A program made the position numbers and the translations under genes. Shown here one piece after another: positions 23,142 through 35,459 of a stretch of DNA of 64,000 nt; the first letter of the stretch is position 1; every line of letters starts with the position of its first letter. The stretch comes from Cristatella mucedo (taxonomy: Eukaryota > Bryozoa > Phylactolaemata > Cristatellidae). The notes below the pieces were generated by a model, which worked only from the letters and a program-made list of their open reading frames with translations, made no database searches and was not told where the DNA came from. The DNA lies in the NCBI GenBank assembly GCA_009760855.2, contig WPIO01000015.1:6228501-6292500 (forward strand). Reading direction: 5' to 3'.

Positions 23142-23480
23142 TCGGGCAGCCTGGGATTGCCGCCTGCTTCCTGCGCTACGTCGCACCCCGCTGGTCGGAG
23201 AGAGCTCGACGCTGCAGCTGCCGCTTCCGGCCGCCGCTTGTCCGGTCGCCGAAGTCTCTAGGCGTCAACCGCAACGCCCGTGGCTCCTTTGACCCGCGAA
23301 CTTCGTCTGCTAGCCGCTCGCGGAGCTTCCTTCTACCTCAGCATCACTGCGTCAGCCGGAGTAGTCGAAGCGGATCCAGCCTCGCCTTTAGCTAGCCCCT
23401 ACGACGCGGCGATAGCCACTTTTGATGACGTAAATGAGCCGCTGTCCGCAGCCCTTTCCCTCAGCAGGAATTGAGGAGGC
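22530..23480. other. CpG- and GGC-rich block without identified gene
   Basis: Contains a (GGC)n run at 23050-23140 and dense CpG. Open frames here (poly-Gly, poly-Pro, poly-Arg) are products of composition. It could be a promoter or first-exon CpG island, but no exon can be supported. Confidence 0.35.
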
Positions 23481-23817
23481 CGATGGCAGCTTCCTCGAGT
23501 TGCGGTGAGGAAGAAAATATATATAATTACAGAAACAACAATGATAATAATTCTTTCGTAAAATGTTTTAAGAAAAAAAGTAATTTTTTGAAGCGGCTTC
23601 AGAACACGCTAGTAGAGAGAAGCACTGACCAAGAGTTGATTGCTTGCAAGGTGACCAGAATAGGAAAGCATAAAAAAGCACATAACATAAGTCTTGTGGC
23701 CGCTGCTTAGTATAATCCACGAAAAGTAGCACTCATGCACAGCACATAAGCGAAAGCACGCAGGAAGAATGACTGGGGTGCTATTCAGAAGCACGTCGCT
23801 GTCGCTCCTTAGTCACG

Positions 23818-23996
23818 ATAAAAAATACCTGCTGATTTGGCAGCCTCTTTTTGTATAGCGACACATAAGCCTTGACGGCTATCACCACCACCGCTTGCAG
23901 TGGCAATAAAGGATCGCCCACCGACGGAGTCGAACCCACGACCTGGGGACAGAGGTCGTGAAGAGCAACCGCCTTTCCTGGTGTGCCATCACGTAT
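23818..23996 (-). mobile_element. SINE family A, minus strand
   Basis: Same structure as 21438-21626. B-box class GGTTCGACTCC on the minus strand, with GGGCGATCCTTTATTGCC body and CAAAAAGAGGCTGCC end. Confidence 0.75.
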
Positions 23997-24059
23997 CACC
24001 ACGGGCACAGTTTCATTACGCACAATCGCACGAAAGGACAATCGCCAAGATAGAGTAAA

Positions 24060-24370
24060 AGGAAATTGTAGATTGTAAGCCACTTTTTGAAAGTCTTCCA
24101 ATCAAGGAGATGGCATGACGTGAGTCGGTAGTTATTCTTCAGCTTTGGGAGCAAGGTAACTGAAGGCACGGTCTCCAAGAGATTCGAAGCTAGTTCGGCG
24201 CACAAGCAAGCAATGACGCGTGAGTCAGAAGAGCGGACTTCGCGACCGGAGGCCTGATGTGAAACTAGCTCTCGTTGATAGACCCGAGCAAGACAACGGA
24301 GGAAACTAAAGGTGAGCGACAGAATCTTGAAGTCGATAGGCTGCTTGATTAGCACAACTGGGCTTGCTAA
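24060..24370 (-). mobile_element. L2-type LINE fragment, minus strand
   Basis: Diverged RT C-terminal region, recognisable by GGCACGGTCTCCAAGAGATTCGA and GACAGAATCTTGAAGTCGAT, which recur in the other L2 copies. Confidence 0.6.
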
Positions 24371-24599
24371 TCCGATCGCATGACTACCCGACCATAGCAG
24401 GGTCACATGACTACCACCCTATAAGTATACCTCCATGTAAGCACAGACAATCGTCCGAAGGAGGGAATTCTTACGGAGAGGTTCGACTGTATTTTGCGTT
24501 AGCTGTGCATGTCACCAGTAAATCTAGGCATCTAAGAATGAAAACTGGATGTAGTGGTGTTGAGGGCTATTTGCCTTCATAGACTGCGAGATTAACTTT

Positions 24600-25045
24600 G
24601 AAATTAAAGCCACAGGGACCGCCTTGAACATGGACATTGAGAAAAAGCAAGGAAGGCCGGATGAAGAATACAAGGAAGATGTGACTTTTGGGATTGGCAC
24701 TCCGATTTTGTCAATATTGCTGACAGAGAATCTGGAAAAACGGTCGCAGAGATAGGCTCAAGGGTTGCTAAGTATAGTGCTGACTTGGGTACGGTTAAAG
24801 AGAACGCTTGACGGGCAACACAGTAATCTTTTATTATCAATAGGTTATTGCCCTGTCGTTTTACAGAAGCAAGACTTATTATTGGCTACGATGTACGACC
24901 TAAAATAATCCTCGTATATCAGTCTACGGAGCTGTCCGTCCTTGTTTATAATATGCTTTTTCAAGCATGGGCTTAGCATTCCTAGCTAGTTAAACACATC
25001 TGCCTGCTGGTCACCGTAGCCTTTTCTTAGCGAAGGGCGAACACT
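24600..25045. other. No recognisable gene
   Basis: Unclassified sequence between LINE fragments, with only short frames. Confidence 0.3.
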
Positions 25046-25049
25046 GTGA

Positions 25050-25190
25050 CGATTCTTACGCAGCGACGACAACTACTCTCTCCTTCTGCTGCCGAGTCGA
25101 TGCCGCATCCTTTCCAGCGGTCCTGAGCTGCTACTTGCATGCTACTCACTACCTCAACTTCTCTCCGGACTCTGCCAGGCTTCCCAATTT
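25050..25190 (+). mobile_element. L2-B LINE 3' region, left half (interrupted)
   Basis: Matches 43800-43935 of the L2-B element (TTCTTACGCAGCGACGACAA..., CCTCAACTTCTCTCCGGACTCTGC). It stops at CCCAATTTGT, where the L2-A element begins. The other half resumes at 27912. Confidence 0.8.
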
Positions 25191-27912
25191 GTCTTGATTA
25201 TCTCAGATTTCTCCGATCTCATTTCGATTCTGTGTGCAAGAAATCGATCCTTCCTCGTTATGGGTGATTTCAACGTTCACTTTGATAACTTATCTGACGC
25301 TTTCAGCACCGAATTTCGTACATTGACAGACTCATTATCTCTTGTGACTCATGTGCATGGCCCTACCCACATCAAGGGTCACACACTCGACCAAATTTTC
25401 TCATATAACTGCACTTTGTCATCACCAGTTATCACCAAATCCTGCTTATCTGACCACATGCAGATCTCATTCAATCTACAGTGTGTGCCCACATTCTCCT
25501 CTAAAATAACCTGTGAATCGCGAAACCTCAAGACCCTTGACATCGATGCTGTCCGTGCGAGCATATCTGCTTCACCTTTGCTGCTCAGTCCTCCCTCCGA
25601 TCTGTCATCACTGGTAGATTGCTACAACACGACACTAGCTGACACGCTCGACGAGTTTGCACCTTTGACAAAGCGCACTGTGCGCCCCCGCCCAGACGGC
25701 CTATGGTTTACCACAGACATTAAACTAGCCAAGTTTACTAAACGAAAGCTTGAAAAGGCATACAAAAGATCTGGACTAACTGTCCATCGACAGGCATATG
25801 AAGACTACTGTAGGTCGTACCAATCGATCCTAGCAAAGGCTAAGTCTAGCTTCTATAGAAACATTGTTGAATCACAGATGCACAATCCAAAAATGCTGAT
25901 GTCGACAATAAACCATCTCCTCAACCGTTCCCAGGTTAGCTCCTTACCTGATGATCCTTGTGATGATCTAGCCGATCGCTTCTCTCGATTCTTTGTGCAG
26001 AAGATAGACAAAATCAGGGAATCCATCCCTGCGATGACAACCTTCCCACTAGAATGCTGTTCCTCGGTTCCTGGCTGCGCCTCAATGTCTGCATTTAAAC
26101 AGGTCACTAGTGATGTAGTCCTAAAGCTCGTATCTCAATCAAAGAAGACAACAAGTCCACTGGACCCTATTCCCACTGTCCTGCTCCTACGTTGCATTGA
26201 TCTGCTGCTGCCATGCATAACCAACATCATTAATATGTCATTAGCCTCAGGTCATGTCCCAGCACCTTTCAAAAAAGCTGTAGTCAGGCCACGTCTCAAG
26301 AAAGCTACACTTGACCAAGAGAACTTAAGCAACTACCGCCCAGTCTCCATTCTACCATTCCTATCAAAGACACTGGAACGGGTCGTGGCAGACCAGCTGA
26401 ACTCGTATATCGAAACCTCACACCTTGCTAGTAAGTTCCAGTCTGGCTTTAGAGCTAATCACTCCACAGAGTCAGCATTGCTTCGGGTATACAATGACCT
26501 ACTTAGGAATGCAGACATGGGTAGAGTGTCTCTTCTTGTTTTGCTCGATCTTTCGGCAGCTTTTGATACCATCGATCACAAAGTACTTCTAGAGCGCCTC
26601 TCATCTCGCCTGGGCATCACTGGCACTGCTCTGCAGTGGTTCAGGTCCTATCTCAGTGGGAGACTCCAGAGTGTTGACGTGAATGGACAAAGATCATCTG
26701 AAGTACCTCTAAAATATGGAGTACCTCAGGGCTCTGTGCTAGGTCCGGTCCTTTTCACCGTTTATACTCTCCCTCTCGCTGATGCGATTGCCAAGCACAA
26801 TCTAGGCTTTCACTTCTATGCGGATGACACTCAGTTGTACCTTTGCTTTGATCCCTCCCAGCCTTCGAGCACCTCAAATTCTCTCAACTCACTTGCTGCA
26901 TGCATTGATGACATCCGATCATGGATGGCAGCAAATTTTCTAAAACTAAACGATGATAAAACTAACTTACTAGTTATGGGCAAACCTAGTGTTATTCAGA
27001 AATTGGAAAAACTGACTTTCAAAATTGGCTCTGCCAGCATATCTCCAGTTGCATCAGCTCGAAATCTAGGTGTCATATTCCAAAGCGACCTCTCGTTAGA
27101 CGACCACATCAGCTCCACAGTCAAATCAGCCTATTTTCAGCTTCATAACATTGCTAAAATTAGGGCTTGTTTAGATAAGGATACCACGTCCAAGTTGGTC
27201 CATGCATTCGTGACATCTCGTCTCGACTTCTGCAACTCACTGCTTACTGGCCTACCAGCATGTGCGATCAGGCGATTGCAGCTGGTGCAAAACTCTGCAG
27301 CTAGGCTTGTCTGTCGTGAGCGTCGCAGTTGCCACATTACTCCACTTCTCGCCGACCTGCACTGGTTACCAGTCAAGCAACGGATTGACTTCAAGGTTTT
27401 GTCGCTCACTTTTAGGTCTCTTCATTCTATGGCTCCAGCCTATCTTTCAGAGATACTACCCCATCAGGCAAAGCATCGTACCACTCGCTTTTCGGAATCC
27501 AACAGTCTAGAAATACCTCGTACAAACCTTAAATCCTTTGGAGACCGTGCATTTAGCTCGTATGCTCCCACAGCCTGGAACTCCCTCCCGACCTGCATCA
27601 GAACATCCCCTGACCTGACCACATTTAAAAGAAACTTAAAAACATACCTATTTAGGACAGCATTTAGTGGGTTCTTGTGATTCGTCCTTGATGTGCTTAT
27701 GCGTGCTGACACTGTTCATGCTGCCACTAACCACATTTGCATGCTGACCCAGTGCATGTAACCCCTAACCATGTTATTCATTTTGTTTGTTTTTCAAGCA
27801 TGATTTTACTTACTATTCTATTGCGTATCACTTTGCAGCAAATTTAAAGCGCCTAGAAAGAGATTAAGTTCTCTGAGGGCGCTTTATCAAGTGCAATATT
27901 ATTATTATTATT
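25191..27912 (+). mobile_element. L2-A LINE, 5'-truncated, with intact RT ORF and (ATT)n tail
   Basis: The best LINE in the window. It starts within the endonuclease domain, keeps an unbroken ORF to 27680, then a 3' UTR with ACCCAGTGCATGTAACCCC and the GCGCCTAGAAAGAGATTAAG...GGGCGC hairpin, and ends in (ATT)n. It is nested in an L2-B element with a possible ATTTGT target duplication. Confidence 0.95.
25194..27680 (+). CDS. L2/CR1-type LINE ORF2: endonuclease C-terminus plus reverse transcriptase
   Basis: 828 residues without a stop. Residues 1-95 are the C-terminal part of an APE-type endonuclease (GDFNVH 24-29, SDH 86-88). The RT follows, with NYRPVS, LLDLSAAFDTIDH, GVPQGSVLGP and the catalytic YADD at 542-545. 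The C-terminal region (FVTSRLDFCNSLL...LHWLPVKQRI) is typical of CR1/L2 elements. It would nick target DNA and reverse-transcribe its RNA. The true start and the endonuclease N-terminus are missing through 5' truncation; the annotated start is only the first usable ATG. The intact frame suggests a recent insertion. Confidence 0.9.
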   Translation: MIISDFSDLISILCARNRSFLVMGDFNVHFDNLSDAFSTEFRTLTDSLSLVTHVHGPTHIKGHTLDQIFSYNCTLSSPVITKSCLSDHMQISFNLQCVPTFSSKITCESRNLKTLDIDAVRASISASPLLLSPPSDLSSLVDCYNTTLADTLDEFAPLTKRTVRPRPDGLWFTTDIKLAKFTKRKLEKAYKRSGLTVHRQAYEDYCRSYQSILAKAKSSFYRNIVESQMHNPKMLMSTINHLLNRSQVSSLPDDPCDDLADRFSRFFVQKIDKIRESIPAMTTFPLECCSSVPGCASMSAFKQVTSDVVLKLVSQSKKTTSPLDPIPTVLLLRCIDLLLPCITNIINMSLASGHVPAPFKKAVVRPRLKKATLDQENLSNYRPVSILPFLSKTLERVVADQLNSYIETSHLASKFQSGFRANHSTESALLRVYNDLLRNADMGRVSLLVLLDLSAAFDTIDHKVLLERLSSRLGITGTALQWFRSYLSGRLQSVDVNGQRSSEVPLKYGVPQGSVLGPVLFTVYTLPLADAIAKHNLGFHFYADDTQLYLCFDPSQPSSTSNSLNSLAACIDDIRSWMAANFLKLNDDKTNLLVMGKPSVIQKLEKLTFKIGSASISPVASARNLGVIFQSDLSLDDHISSTVKSAYFQLHNIAKIRACLDKDTTSKLVHAFVTSRLDFCNSLLTGLPACAIRRLQLVQNSAARLVCRERRSCHITPLLADLHWLPVKQRIDFKVLSLTFRSLHSMAPAYLSEILPHQAKHRTTRFSESNSLEIPRTNLKSFGDRAFSSYAPTAWNSLPTCIRTSPDLTTFKRNLKTYLFRTAFSGFL

Positions 27913-28055
27913 TGTTTCGCGAGATGAATTCTATTAGCTATCTACCGAAAGCCGCTTAGGCTGCAAGTGCGAAACACAAAACCCTCCCGAGTCACACCCA
28001 CATAGTCACTGTGGCCTTGTGGAGTTACAGACGGATGTACATTGTATTATATTTT
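27913..28055 (+). mobile_element. L2-B LINE 3' end, right half
   Basis: Continues the L2-B 3' UTR (CTACCGAAAGCCGCTTAGGCTG..., GTGGAGTTACAGACGGATGTACATTGTA), parallel to 43935-44080. Confidence 0.8.
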
Positions 28056-28577
28056 GCTGCTTAGTGAGCAAAACGCGGACTCGCGCCGAGCACCGGCTCT
28101 CGTGCGGCACACGTGGCAGGGCCGGATGGCAACCGCCGCTCTCAAACGCGTTTCTCAAGCGAAGCGTAATGAATAGTTACTTTACTCGGAGGAGCTCGGA
28201 TGAAATAGATCGATCGCACAGGACGCCGTCGTTTGGTCACATCAGGACGACTGCAGGACGGAGCGGTTCGAAAGGACGGTGCAGCGACATGCAGCGACAG
28301 CTTGACTAAATTTAGGGAGATGCATTTGTGACTGTTTGCGGCGGTAGTCTAGCCAGGACTCAGACGAGCGGCGGGGGACGCTTTCCCGTGAGTCCGTGGA
28401 GGAGAGAGTCCCACTAAACAGGTGGTTTCTGGCCGCAGCTGACGTGACCGTGGCGGCACGCTATGTGCCGATGCATGCGAGCGCGAAGGCAGAGCGCACA
28501 TTTTGACGGCGATGAAGTCCAGGGCTGGCGATTTTCTTTCGAATACTACATATATAGTACTGATATATACTATATGC

Positions 28578-28609
<32 letters not shown>

Positions 28610-28880
28610 GTATATTGTATATATATCTATATAGTAGTAGTAAGCTGCCGTAGCACCTTTGCTGGCGGCAGAGGTGCCATGCGCGCGGCATTGTCGTATG
28701 GCACTTCCGCCAAGTGCCATACGTGCTGTCGTCAATGAGATCAATGTCGTCGATGAGACAGCTCTGGCACGTCGTACGTAATCTTTCATCACGCGTGTGT
28801 GAGCCGCAGCAGGCTTCAAGGAGCGCATGGTTCATCAAAAGGCACGGACGACCTTTTTTGTAGGGCCAGCTTAGGAAGAA
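28056..28880. other. No gene; contains a (TA)n tract
   Basis: A TATA-rich microsatellite lies at about 28550-28640. The rest is unclassified. Confidence 0.4.
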
Positions 28881-28884
28881 CGAT

Positions 28885-29035
28885 GGAGGGAGAGAGAGAG
28901 AGAGACAAAGAGTATGATTGGTAGGCTGAAAGCGATATAGGGAGAGCGATGCAGAGAGCTAGACAGAGAGATGGAGAGAGATAGACAGACAGACAGACAG
29001 ATAGACAGAGGGAGAGAGAGAGAGGGAGAGAGAGA

Positions 29036-29072
<37 letters not shown>

Positions 29073-29106
29073 GCTCGCAGATGAGCTGCCATCCCGGACC
29101 TTGCCC

Positions 29107-29203
<97 letters not shown>

Positions 29204-29330
29204 CGAACGAGCGAGTGGAAAAGAGAGAGATGGCGAAAGACCGAGTGAAAGGTAGATAAATAGAGAGAATGGGAGAGAGAGAGAGAGATGGCAAAAGAGC
29301 GAGTGAGAGAGAGAGAGAGAGAGAGCGACG
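28885..29330. repeat. Long compound (AG)n/(ACAG)n tract
   Basis: Purine-rich on the plus strand with GACA and GATA sub-blocks (28985-29010) and a unique 40-bp break near 29075-29110. All frames through it are low-complexity. Confidence 0.9.
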
Positions 29331-29344
29331 CTATTCGAGCTGGA

Positions 29345-29795
29345 GCCACTTGCTTGGCTGGCTTCGAAGCACTTTCGCAGACCTTGCACAGGCTCTTTTT
29401 GAGCAATCTAAAAACCCGTCTCAAGACGGTCTGTGTCTGATGCTTAAGTATGTCATCTTTTTGGCTTTACCTCGACCCCTCTGGCTTTGGTGAGCCGCAC
29501 GAAAAATCTTCTCTTGGCTGCAACGAGAGGCTAGGCTCCGCAGTGCCGAGCACCTGCAGCCACTCGTTGGGCCATTGCCGTGACAAGCATTCACCGATAA
29601 TCCGATAATCGCGACTGGCCACATCCTGTGCAAACACTCGTCTGCGCTCGCTCGTCTTTCAATGCGCGTCGGAGTGAGATGCAACTGAGCGAGCGCCTGC
29701 GATCGGCTTAACAACCTATTGCTACGCACGCGGTGCGGCGGCTTTCGTGTCCACAGAGAACTGGGCAACAAGCACAAAATATAACTCATTTATTT
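29345..29795. other. No recognisable gene
   Basis: Short open frames only. Confidence 0.3.
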
Positions 29796-29796
29796 A

Positions 29797-29925
29797 GCGG
29801 CCTAAGAGAACTTAATCTCTATTCAGGCGCTTCACACATGCCTCGGGCTTGAGCCCACGACCTCGGCCAGACCTTGTGTTCGGGGCGAGCACCTTTACCG
29901 CTAGGCCAAACCAGCTCGCACACTT
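29797..29925 (-). mobile_element. tRNA-SINE family B, minus strand
   Basis: Reverse complement has GGTTTGGCCTAGCGGTAAAGG head, GGGCTCAAGCCC B-box region and GCGCCTGAATAGAGATTAAG tail. The head and tail match the copy at 14803. Confidence 0.75.
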
Positions 29926-29929
29926 TCTG

Positions 29930-30364
29930 CCGAAGTAGCTGGCGAGCCCGCCCCACTGACTGTCAACGTTAGAGCTATGTGTTGGAGGAAAAAGGAAGCG
30001 CATTTCGAAATGTACTCGACATTATTATTAATAAGACGAACGTAAATCTAATTTTACGAAGCTTATAAGTCATTGCAAGCAACACATCAGCTTTGAGTTG
30101 CGTGTTGAGGAGCGCACAGGCTTCATATCTTCAAATTCCTTTTAGCTGTTTATTCAAGCACCCGTGAAGAATCGCGGGCAAATTCTATGTCTGCGCATGT
30201 GCGTTGCTCACCAAAGGAAGTCCGTACCAAGGCGCGTTCAACTACGAGAGTGCAAGCTACAAATACACGTATGTAACTTAGCAAATTATCTCCTCCCCTT
30301 CTTGTTGACATGAAGCTCATCATGGGTGCTCCATCATAGTATTAATGTTAATATCACACCTGGC

Positions 30365-30397
<33 letters not shown>

Positions 30398-32055
30398 GTA
30401 ATAATGTAAGCGTGACCTCAGTGACTGACGCGTGAACTAGAAAGCTTCGCTTATTTTTGGGGTTGAATATAATCAACCCCAACTGGGCTTTAGGGCAATA
30501 ATTGATTGTTAGTGCAATAATTACTGCCCTAAAGCTGGTCAGGGCAGCCAATAGCGACGTATTACCGCCCGATGTTTCCTTCGCTTTGACGTTTGAACAC
30601 AGCACGAAGGATAAGGCTTGTTCATGCTTTAGTGAAATGTATGTCCCTTTAATGTCCGCTTTAGGCCAAGCCTCGGACGCATTGTCCTGTGAATTCGGGT
30701 GACTGCCCTTCGATGCTTGCTTCGTGCCGGGTTCGTTGAAGTGACTTACTGCCGGCTCATCTGACGAGGATGAAGTAGCGATGGCCAAGGCAGCAAGGTC
30801 AAGGCTGGAAGGAGAGTGGAATAACTCGCTCGCTGCAGAGAGCGTTCCTGTCTATTGGCGCTAGCCACTGAAGCAGCTGAGCGAAAATGCGTCGTCATGG
30901 ACTTATGGTGAACGAGTATATTTTCCCAGAGCGCTTATGGCGGGAGATCATGCAACAAAGGAGGCAGCGCTGTCGATTGAATGCATGAATAGATCGGAGA
31001 ACGCAGTCTGAGCCTTAAGCTGTTGACCCTACGAATGCACGCGGGGGTCCGTGTGCAGTCCCTTATAGTACTTATTTATTCTGCTGGTTAGTGCAATGAC
31101 TTGCAGTGACTTATTCTTTCTGGCTAGCCTGCGCCGTCGCTATTCGCCGCGACTGTTGGCTGCTGGTAAAGCTAATTGAGCGGCTTACTAATTGAGCGAA
31201 CTGCCGCAGCAGAAGCTGCGGCGAACCTAGCGGCCCGACCGAAGGCTGTTTGACCTCTTTTCACGGGCCTCAGAGTTCCCTTGGTGGCATGTTACATTCT
31301 CAGAAGCCTGGTGCGAATTCAAAAGAGAAATCACCTTCACCCTGAGGCTGCTGCTGCTTTCAATACTTTGAGTTGTGACAAAAGCGGTCATGCTCCATCG
31401 TGGCACGCGAGTAGCTGCACCGTATGAGCCCGAAATGGCAACTAGGGTCGCGCTTAGCGACCAGTAGCCCAACGTTTGGTGTCTTCGTTGTTGCTTCGAG
31501 ATCCGTACGTTCGCCTTTAGTGCCAAGTGATTTCGATAAAGGAACGACTAGATTCCTAAATTTAGCCAAACTAGCTGATGGCTAGAGTGCTCGGACCACC
31601 TTGGGTGAGCAAGTGTTTAGGAATTAAGCGTGGTTTTTTGAGCCTGTGGTTTCATTTAATTGATGACACTGCCCCTGATCGCTGTACGAGTGGGCTGCGA
31701 CGCTCGATGTGGTAAGCAGCCGGGACGTGCTATTAGTGATTGTTAAGACAAGGAAGTCGAGGGACTCCGGCGGGAGAGTGGGGCGAGTAGAGTCTTGCTT
31801 CGCCCTGCTCCGTGTGTAGATGAAATAAACTGGTGGTGTTACTCGTCGGCTAGCGTTCTGTGCCGTTCGCGACGATAACTCAGACTACAGAGCCATCCTA
31901 AAAACCTACTAAATTGGTTTCTCGGCAGTGCTAAATATATAGAAAAGGAATATTTTAATTGGATAGTAATAACAAGAAAATTGTCACCATGCACTAGCAG
32001 ACAAGGGACGTGTGGATCCAGCAAATTCTGGGAGCGTCAGTCAGGTCAGGATGTA
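29930..32055. other. No recognisable gene; (ATT/TAA)n at 30366-30405
   Basis: About 2 kb without an identified domain, exon or repeat family apart from the TAA microsatellite. Open frames are short. Confidence 0.35.
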
Positions 32056-32059
32056 ATTT

Positions 32060-32445
32060 CTTTTTAAGTATCATCAACAAGTTAGGCGATGCAATGACGT
32101 CGGCGAAAATGAGTTCCAAGCTTTGAGAGCAGGTACGGAGCCAAAGTCACGATCTCCCCGAGGGCTCTGAGCTTGGTTAGAAGCAGAGCTAAGCTACTTG
32201 AGTCAGAAGGTGTAGGGGGTGCGATGCGAAGCCTGGACAAAAAGTGGCTCCAAGCCGTAGGTTGGAGCAAGAAAAATAAGAGATCTAAAAGTGACTGACA
32301 GAACTTTGAAGTAAAAAAAGAACACTGTTTGATGGATAGCCAGTGCCAGTCATTGAGAAGTGGTGTAACTTGATAATTCCGCCGTTCATGATAGACAAGC
32401 CTAACTACACAGTTTTTCACTCACTTTAAGCCTTTTTCTTATCGT
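32060..32445 (-). mobile_element. L2-type LINE fragment, minus strand
   Basis: Open frame 32082-32420 matches the RT C-terminal region (RLVYHER, HWLSIKQ, TKLRALGE), diverged and frameshifted. Confidence 0.65.
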
Positions 32446-32597
32446 ACTGTATAGGAAGACTGTAAAGTACTGTATCTCTGTCTATAAATCCAAAAAATCA
32501 TGATGACTATGTGGGTGCTACGCAGGAGAGTTTTTCCTATTGCACTCTCAGCCTAAGCGGCTTTCGGTATGCATTCGGTAGCCAAAAGACTTCATCT

Positions 32598-34125
32598 CAC
32601 CAGCTGAACTCATATATCGAAACCTCACACCTTGCTAGTAAGTTCCAGTCTGGCTTTAGAGCGAATCACTCCACAGAGTCAGCATTGCTTCGGGTATACA
32701 ACGACCTACTTAGGAATGCAGACATGGGTAGAGTGTCTCTGCTTGTTTTGCGCGATATTTCGGCAGCTTTTGACACCATCGATCACAAAGTTCTTCTAGA
32801 GCGCCTCTCATCTCGCCTGGGCATCACTGGCACTGCTCTGCAGTGGTTCAGGTCCTACCTCAGTGGGAGACTCCAGAGTATTGACGTGAATGGACAAAGA
32901 TCATCGGCAGTACCTGTGAAATATGGAGTACCTCAGGGCTCCGTACTAGGTCCGGTTCTTTTCACTTTTTATACTCTTCCTCTTGCTGATGTGATTGCCA
33001 AGCACAATCTAGGCTTTCACTTCTTTGCGGATGACACTCAGTTGTACCTTTGCTTTGACCCTCCCAGCCTTCGAGCATCTCAAATTCTCTCAACTCACTT
33101 GCTGAGTGCATTGATGACATGGGCACATGGATGGCAGCAAATTTTCTAAAACTAAACGATGATAAAACTAACTTACTAGTTATGGGCAAACCCAGTGTGA
33201 TTCACACATTAGAAAGGCTGACTCTCAAAGTTGGCTCTGTCAGCATATCTCCGGTTGAATCAGCTCGAAATCTAAGTGTCATATTCCAAAGCGACCTCTC
33301 GTTAGACGACCATGTCAGCTCCACAGTCAAATCCGCCTATTTTCAGCTTCATAACATTGCTAAAATTAGGGCTTGTTTAGATAAAGACACCACGTCCAAG
33401 TTGGTCCATTCATTCGTGACATCCCGTCTCGACTTCTGCAACTCACTGCTTATTGGCCCACCAGCATGTGCGATCAGGCGATTGCAGCTGGTGCAAAACT
33501 CGGCAGCTAGACTTGTCTGTTGTGAGCTTCGCAGTTGCCACATTACTCCACTTCTCGCCGACCTGCACTGGATACCAGTCAAGCAACGGATTGACTTCAA
33601 GGTTTTGTCGCTCACTTTTAGGTCCCTTCATTCTATGGCTCCAGCCTATCTTTCAGATATACTACCCCATCAGGCCAAGCATCGTACCACTCGCTTTTCG
33701 GAATCCAACAGTCTGGAAATACCTCGTACAAACCTTAAATCCTTTGGAGACCGTGCATTTAGCTCGTATGCTCCCAAAGCCTGGAACTCCCTCCCGACCT
33801 GCATCAGAACATCCCCTGACCTGACCACATTTAAAAGAAACTTAAAAACACACCTATTTAGGACAGCATTTAGTGGGTCCCTGTGATTCGTCCTTGATTT
33901 GCTTATGCGTGCTGACACTGTGCATGCTGCCACTAACCACATTTGCATGCTGACCCTGTGCATGTAACCCCTAACCATATTATTTATTTTGTTTGTTTTT
34001 CAAGCATGATTTTACTTACTATTCTATTGCATATCACTTTGCAGCAAATGTAAAGCGCCTAGAAAGAGATTAAGTTCTCTGAGGGCGCTTTATCAAGTGC
34101 AATATTATTATTATATTATTATTAT
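32598..34125 (+). mobile_element. L2-A LINE, 5'-truncated; RT broken by one frameshift
   Basis: Starts at the RT N-terminal QLNSYIET segment. Frames 32511-33149 and 33119-33886 cover RT and the C-terminus; the break lies near 33060, just after the catalytic box, which reads FADD. The 3' UTR has the usual hairpin and ATT tail. Confidence 0.9.
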
Positions 34126-34126
34126 T

Positions 34127-34280
34127 AACCATATTATTCATTTTGTTTGTTTTTCAAGCGTGATTTTACTTACCATTCAATTGCATTTCACTTTGCAGCA
34201 AATGTAAAGCGCCTAGAGTGAGATTGAGTTCTCTGAGGGCGCTTTATCAAGTGCAGTATTCTTATTATTATTATTATTAT
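34127..34280 (+). mobile_element. Extra L2-A 3' tail
   Basis: Second copy of the terminal 3' UTR (ATTCATTTTGTTTGTTTTTC..., GCGCCTAGAGTGAGATTGAG) directly after the tail of the preceding element. Either a tail duplication or a separate very short insertion. Confidence 0.7.
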
Positions 34281-35455
34281 CTCACGCAATAAAGATAAAC
34301 TGAGAAGCATAGCAGTCAGGAGAGAAGCTGTGGCAGTGAGTAACATGGAAGTAGCACCCCAGGACGAAAGGATATGCCATAGTCGGCAGCAGGAGAGTAG
34401 TTTTGTTGCGTAAGAATTGTGGAAGCGAGTCCCACAGTTTAGGACATGCAGAGCAAAAGCGTCTGTCGCCAGCGGTCTTTAAGCGGAGGAACGGAAGAGC
34501 TAATTTATTGCCCATACAAAACATGAGGGCGCGAGGAGGCTGAAACTGGTGCACCAGTTCAGCTAGGTATGGAGGAGCCAAGCCGTGGCGGGCCTTGTGG
34601 ATAAATGTAAGAGCTGTGCTATATATCCGTTGGTTAAGTAGCAGCCATATTAGCTCTTTTAGCAAAGGAGACGCGCGGTCAAACTCCCGGGATATGCAAA
34701 CTAACCTTGCAGCCATATTCATAGCCAGCAGCCTATTGACTTTTTTGCGGAAGCCCAGCCAAAAGAAAATTACAACAATCTCGCCGAAATACAAGTAAGG
34801 AGATAGGTACCTTTTTTGCAAGCCACCGTGGATTACAGTTCTTAATCTTAGATAGGGTTCGGACGTGATGGCTATCTGCGGAAGCAGTCTTTCTAACGAA
34901 GCTTTTAAAATTTAGGCAACTGTTGAAGATGACACCTTAATTCCGAGCAGATGGTGATAGTCGCACAACAGCATCATCTATTAGAAGTGCAAAGCCGTCT
35001 AGTACAGCCACATGCTTAGAGTGTCCCATGAGCAGAAGTTCAGTTTTCTCGTTGCTAGTTTAAGAAAATTTACCGACATCCTGGACCGAATGTCGGCAAG
35101 GAGACCATTCAGTTTATTAGTCACCGCAACAGATGCCTACGGTTTAAAATACAAATACATCTGCGTATCGTCGCATACAAGGGAATCTACTTCAGGGGCC
35201 CGAATCACTTTTCCCAAAGATTGAGTGTAAATGGAGGGCAGCAACGGACCCTTGAGGACTGACCCCACAGGAGGGACTCCACAGGTGACCGGTCCGCTGG
35301 CCGAGACCTGAGCCCCACACAAATGGATTGAACACGCTCGGACAAGTACGATTTAATCTACGCTAGTTCCTCGTCTGCCAAACCGATCGTTATTCTCAGT
35401 CTTTTAAGTAGGATATCGGCAGCAATGGTGTCGAAGGCAGCTGAACTTGCTTACG
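34281..35455 (-). mobile_element. L2-B LINE fragment, minus strand
   Basis: Minus-strand frame 34282-34821 matches the L2-B C-terminus (RLVCISREFDRASPLLKELIW, KARHGLAPPYLAEL). Upstream pieces include RT sequence around 35137-35322 (VPPVGSVLKGP, a damaged GVRQGSVLGP). It is heavily broken. Confidence 0.75.
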
Positions 35456-35459
35456 TGTA

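Noticed and set aside
22816-23292. 158-residue frame with a poly-Gly run as a real exon
   Set aside because: The frame is open because of GGC repeats; equivalent frames are open on both strands.
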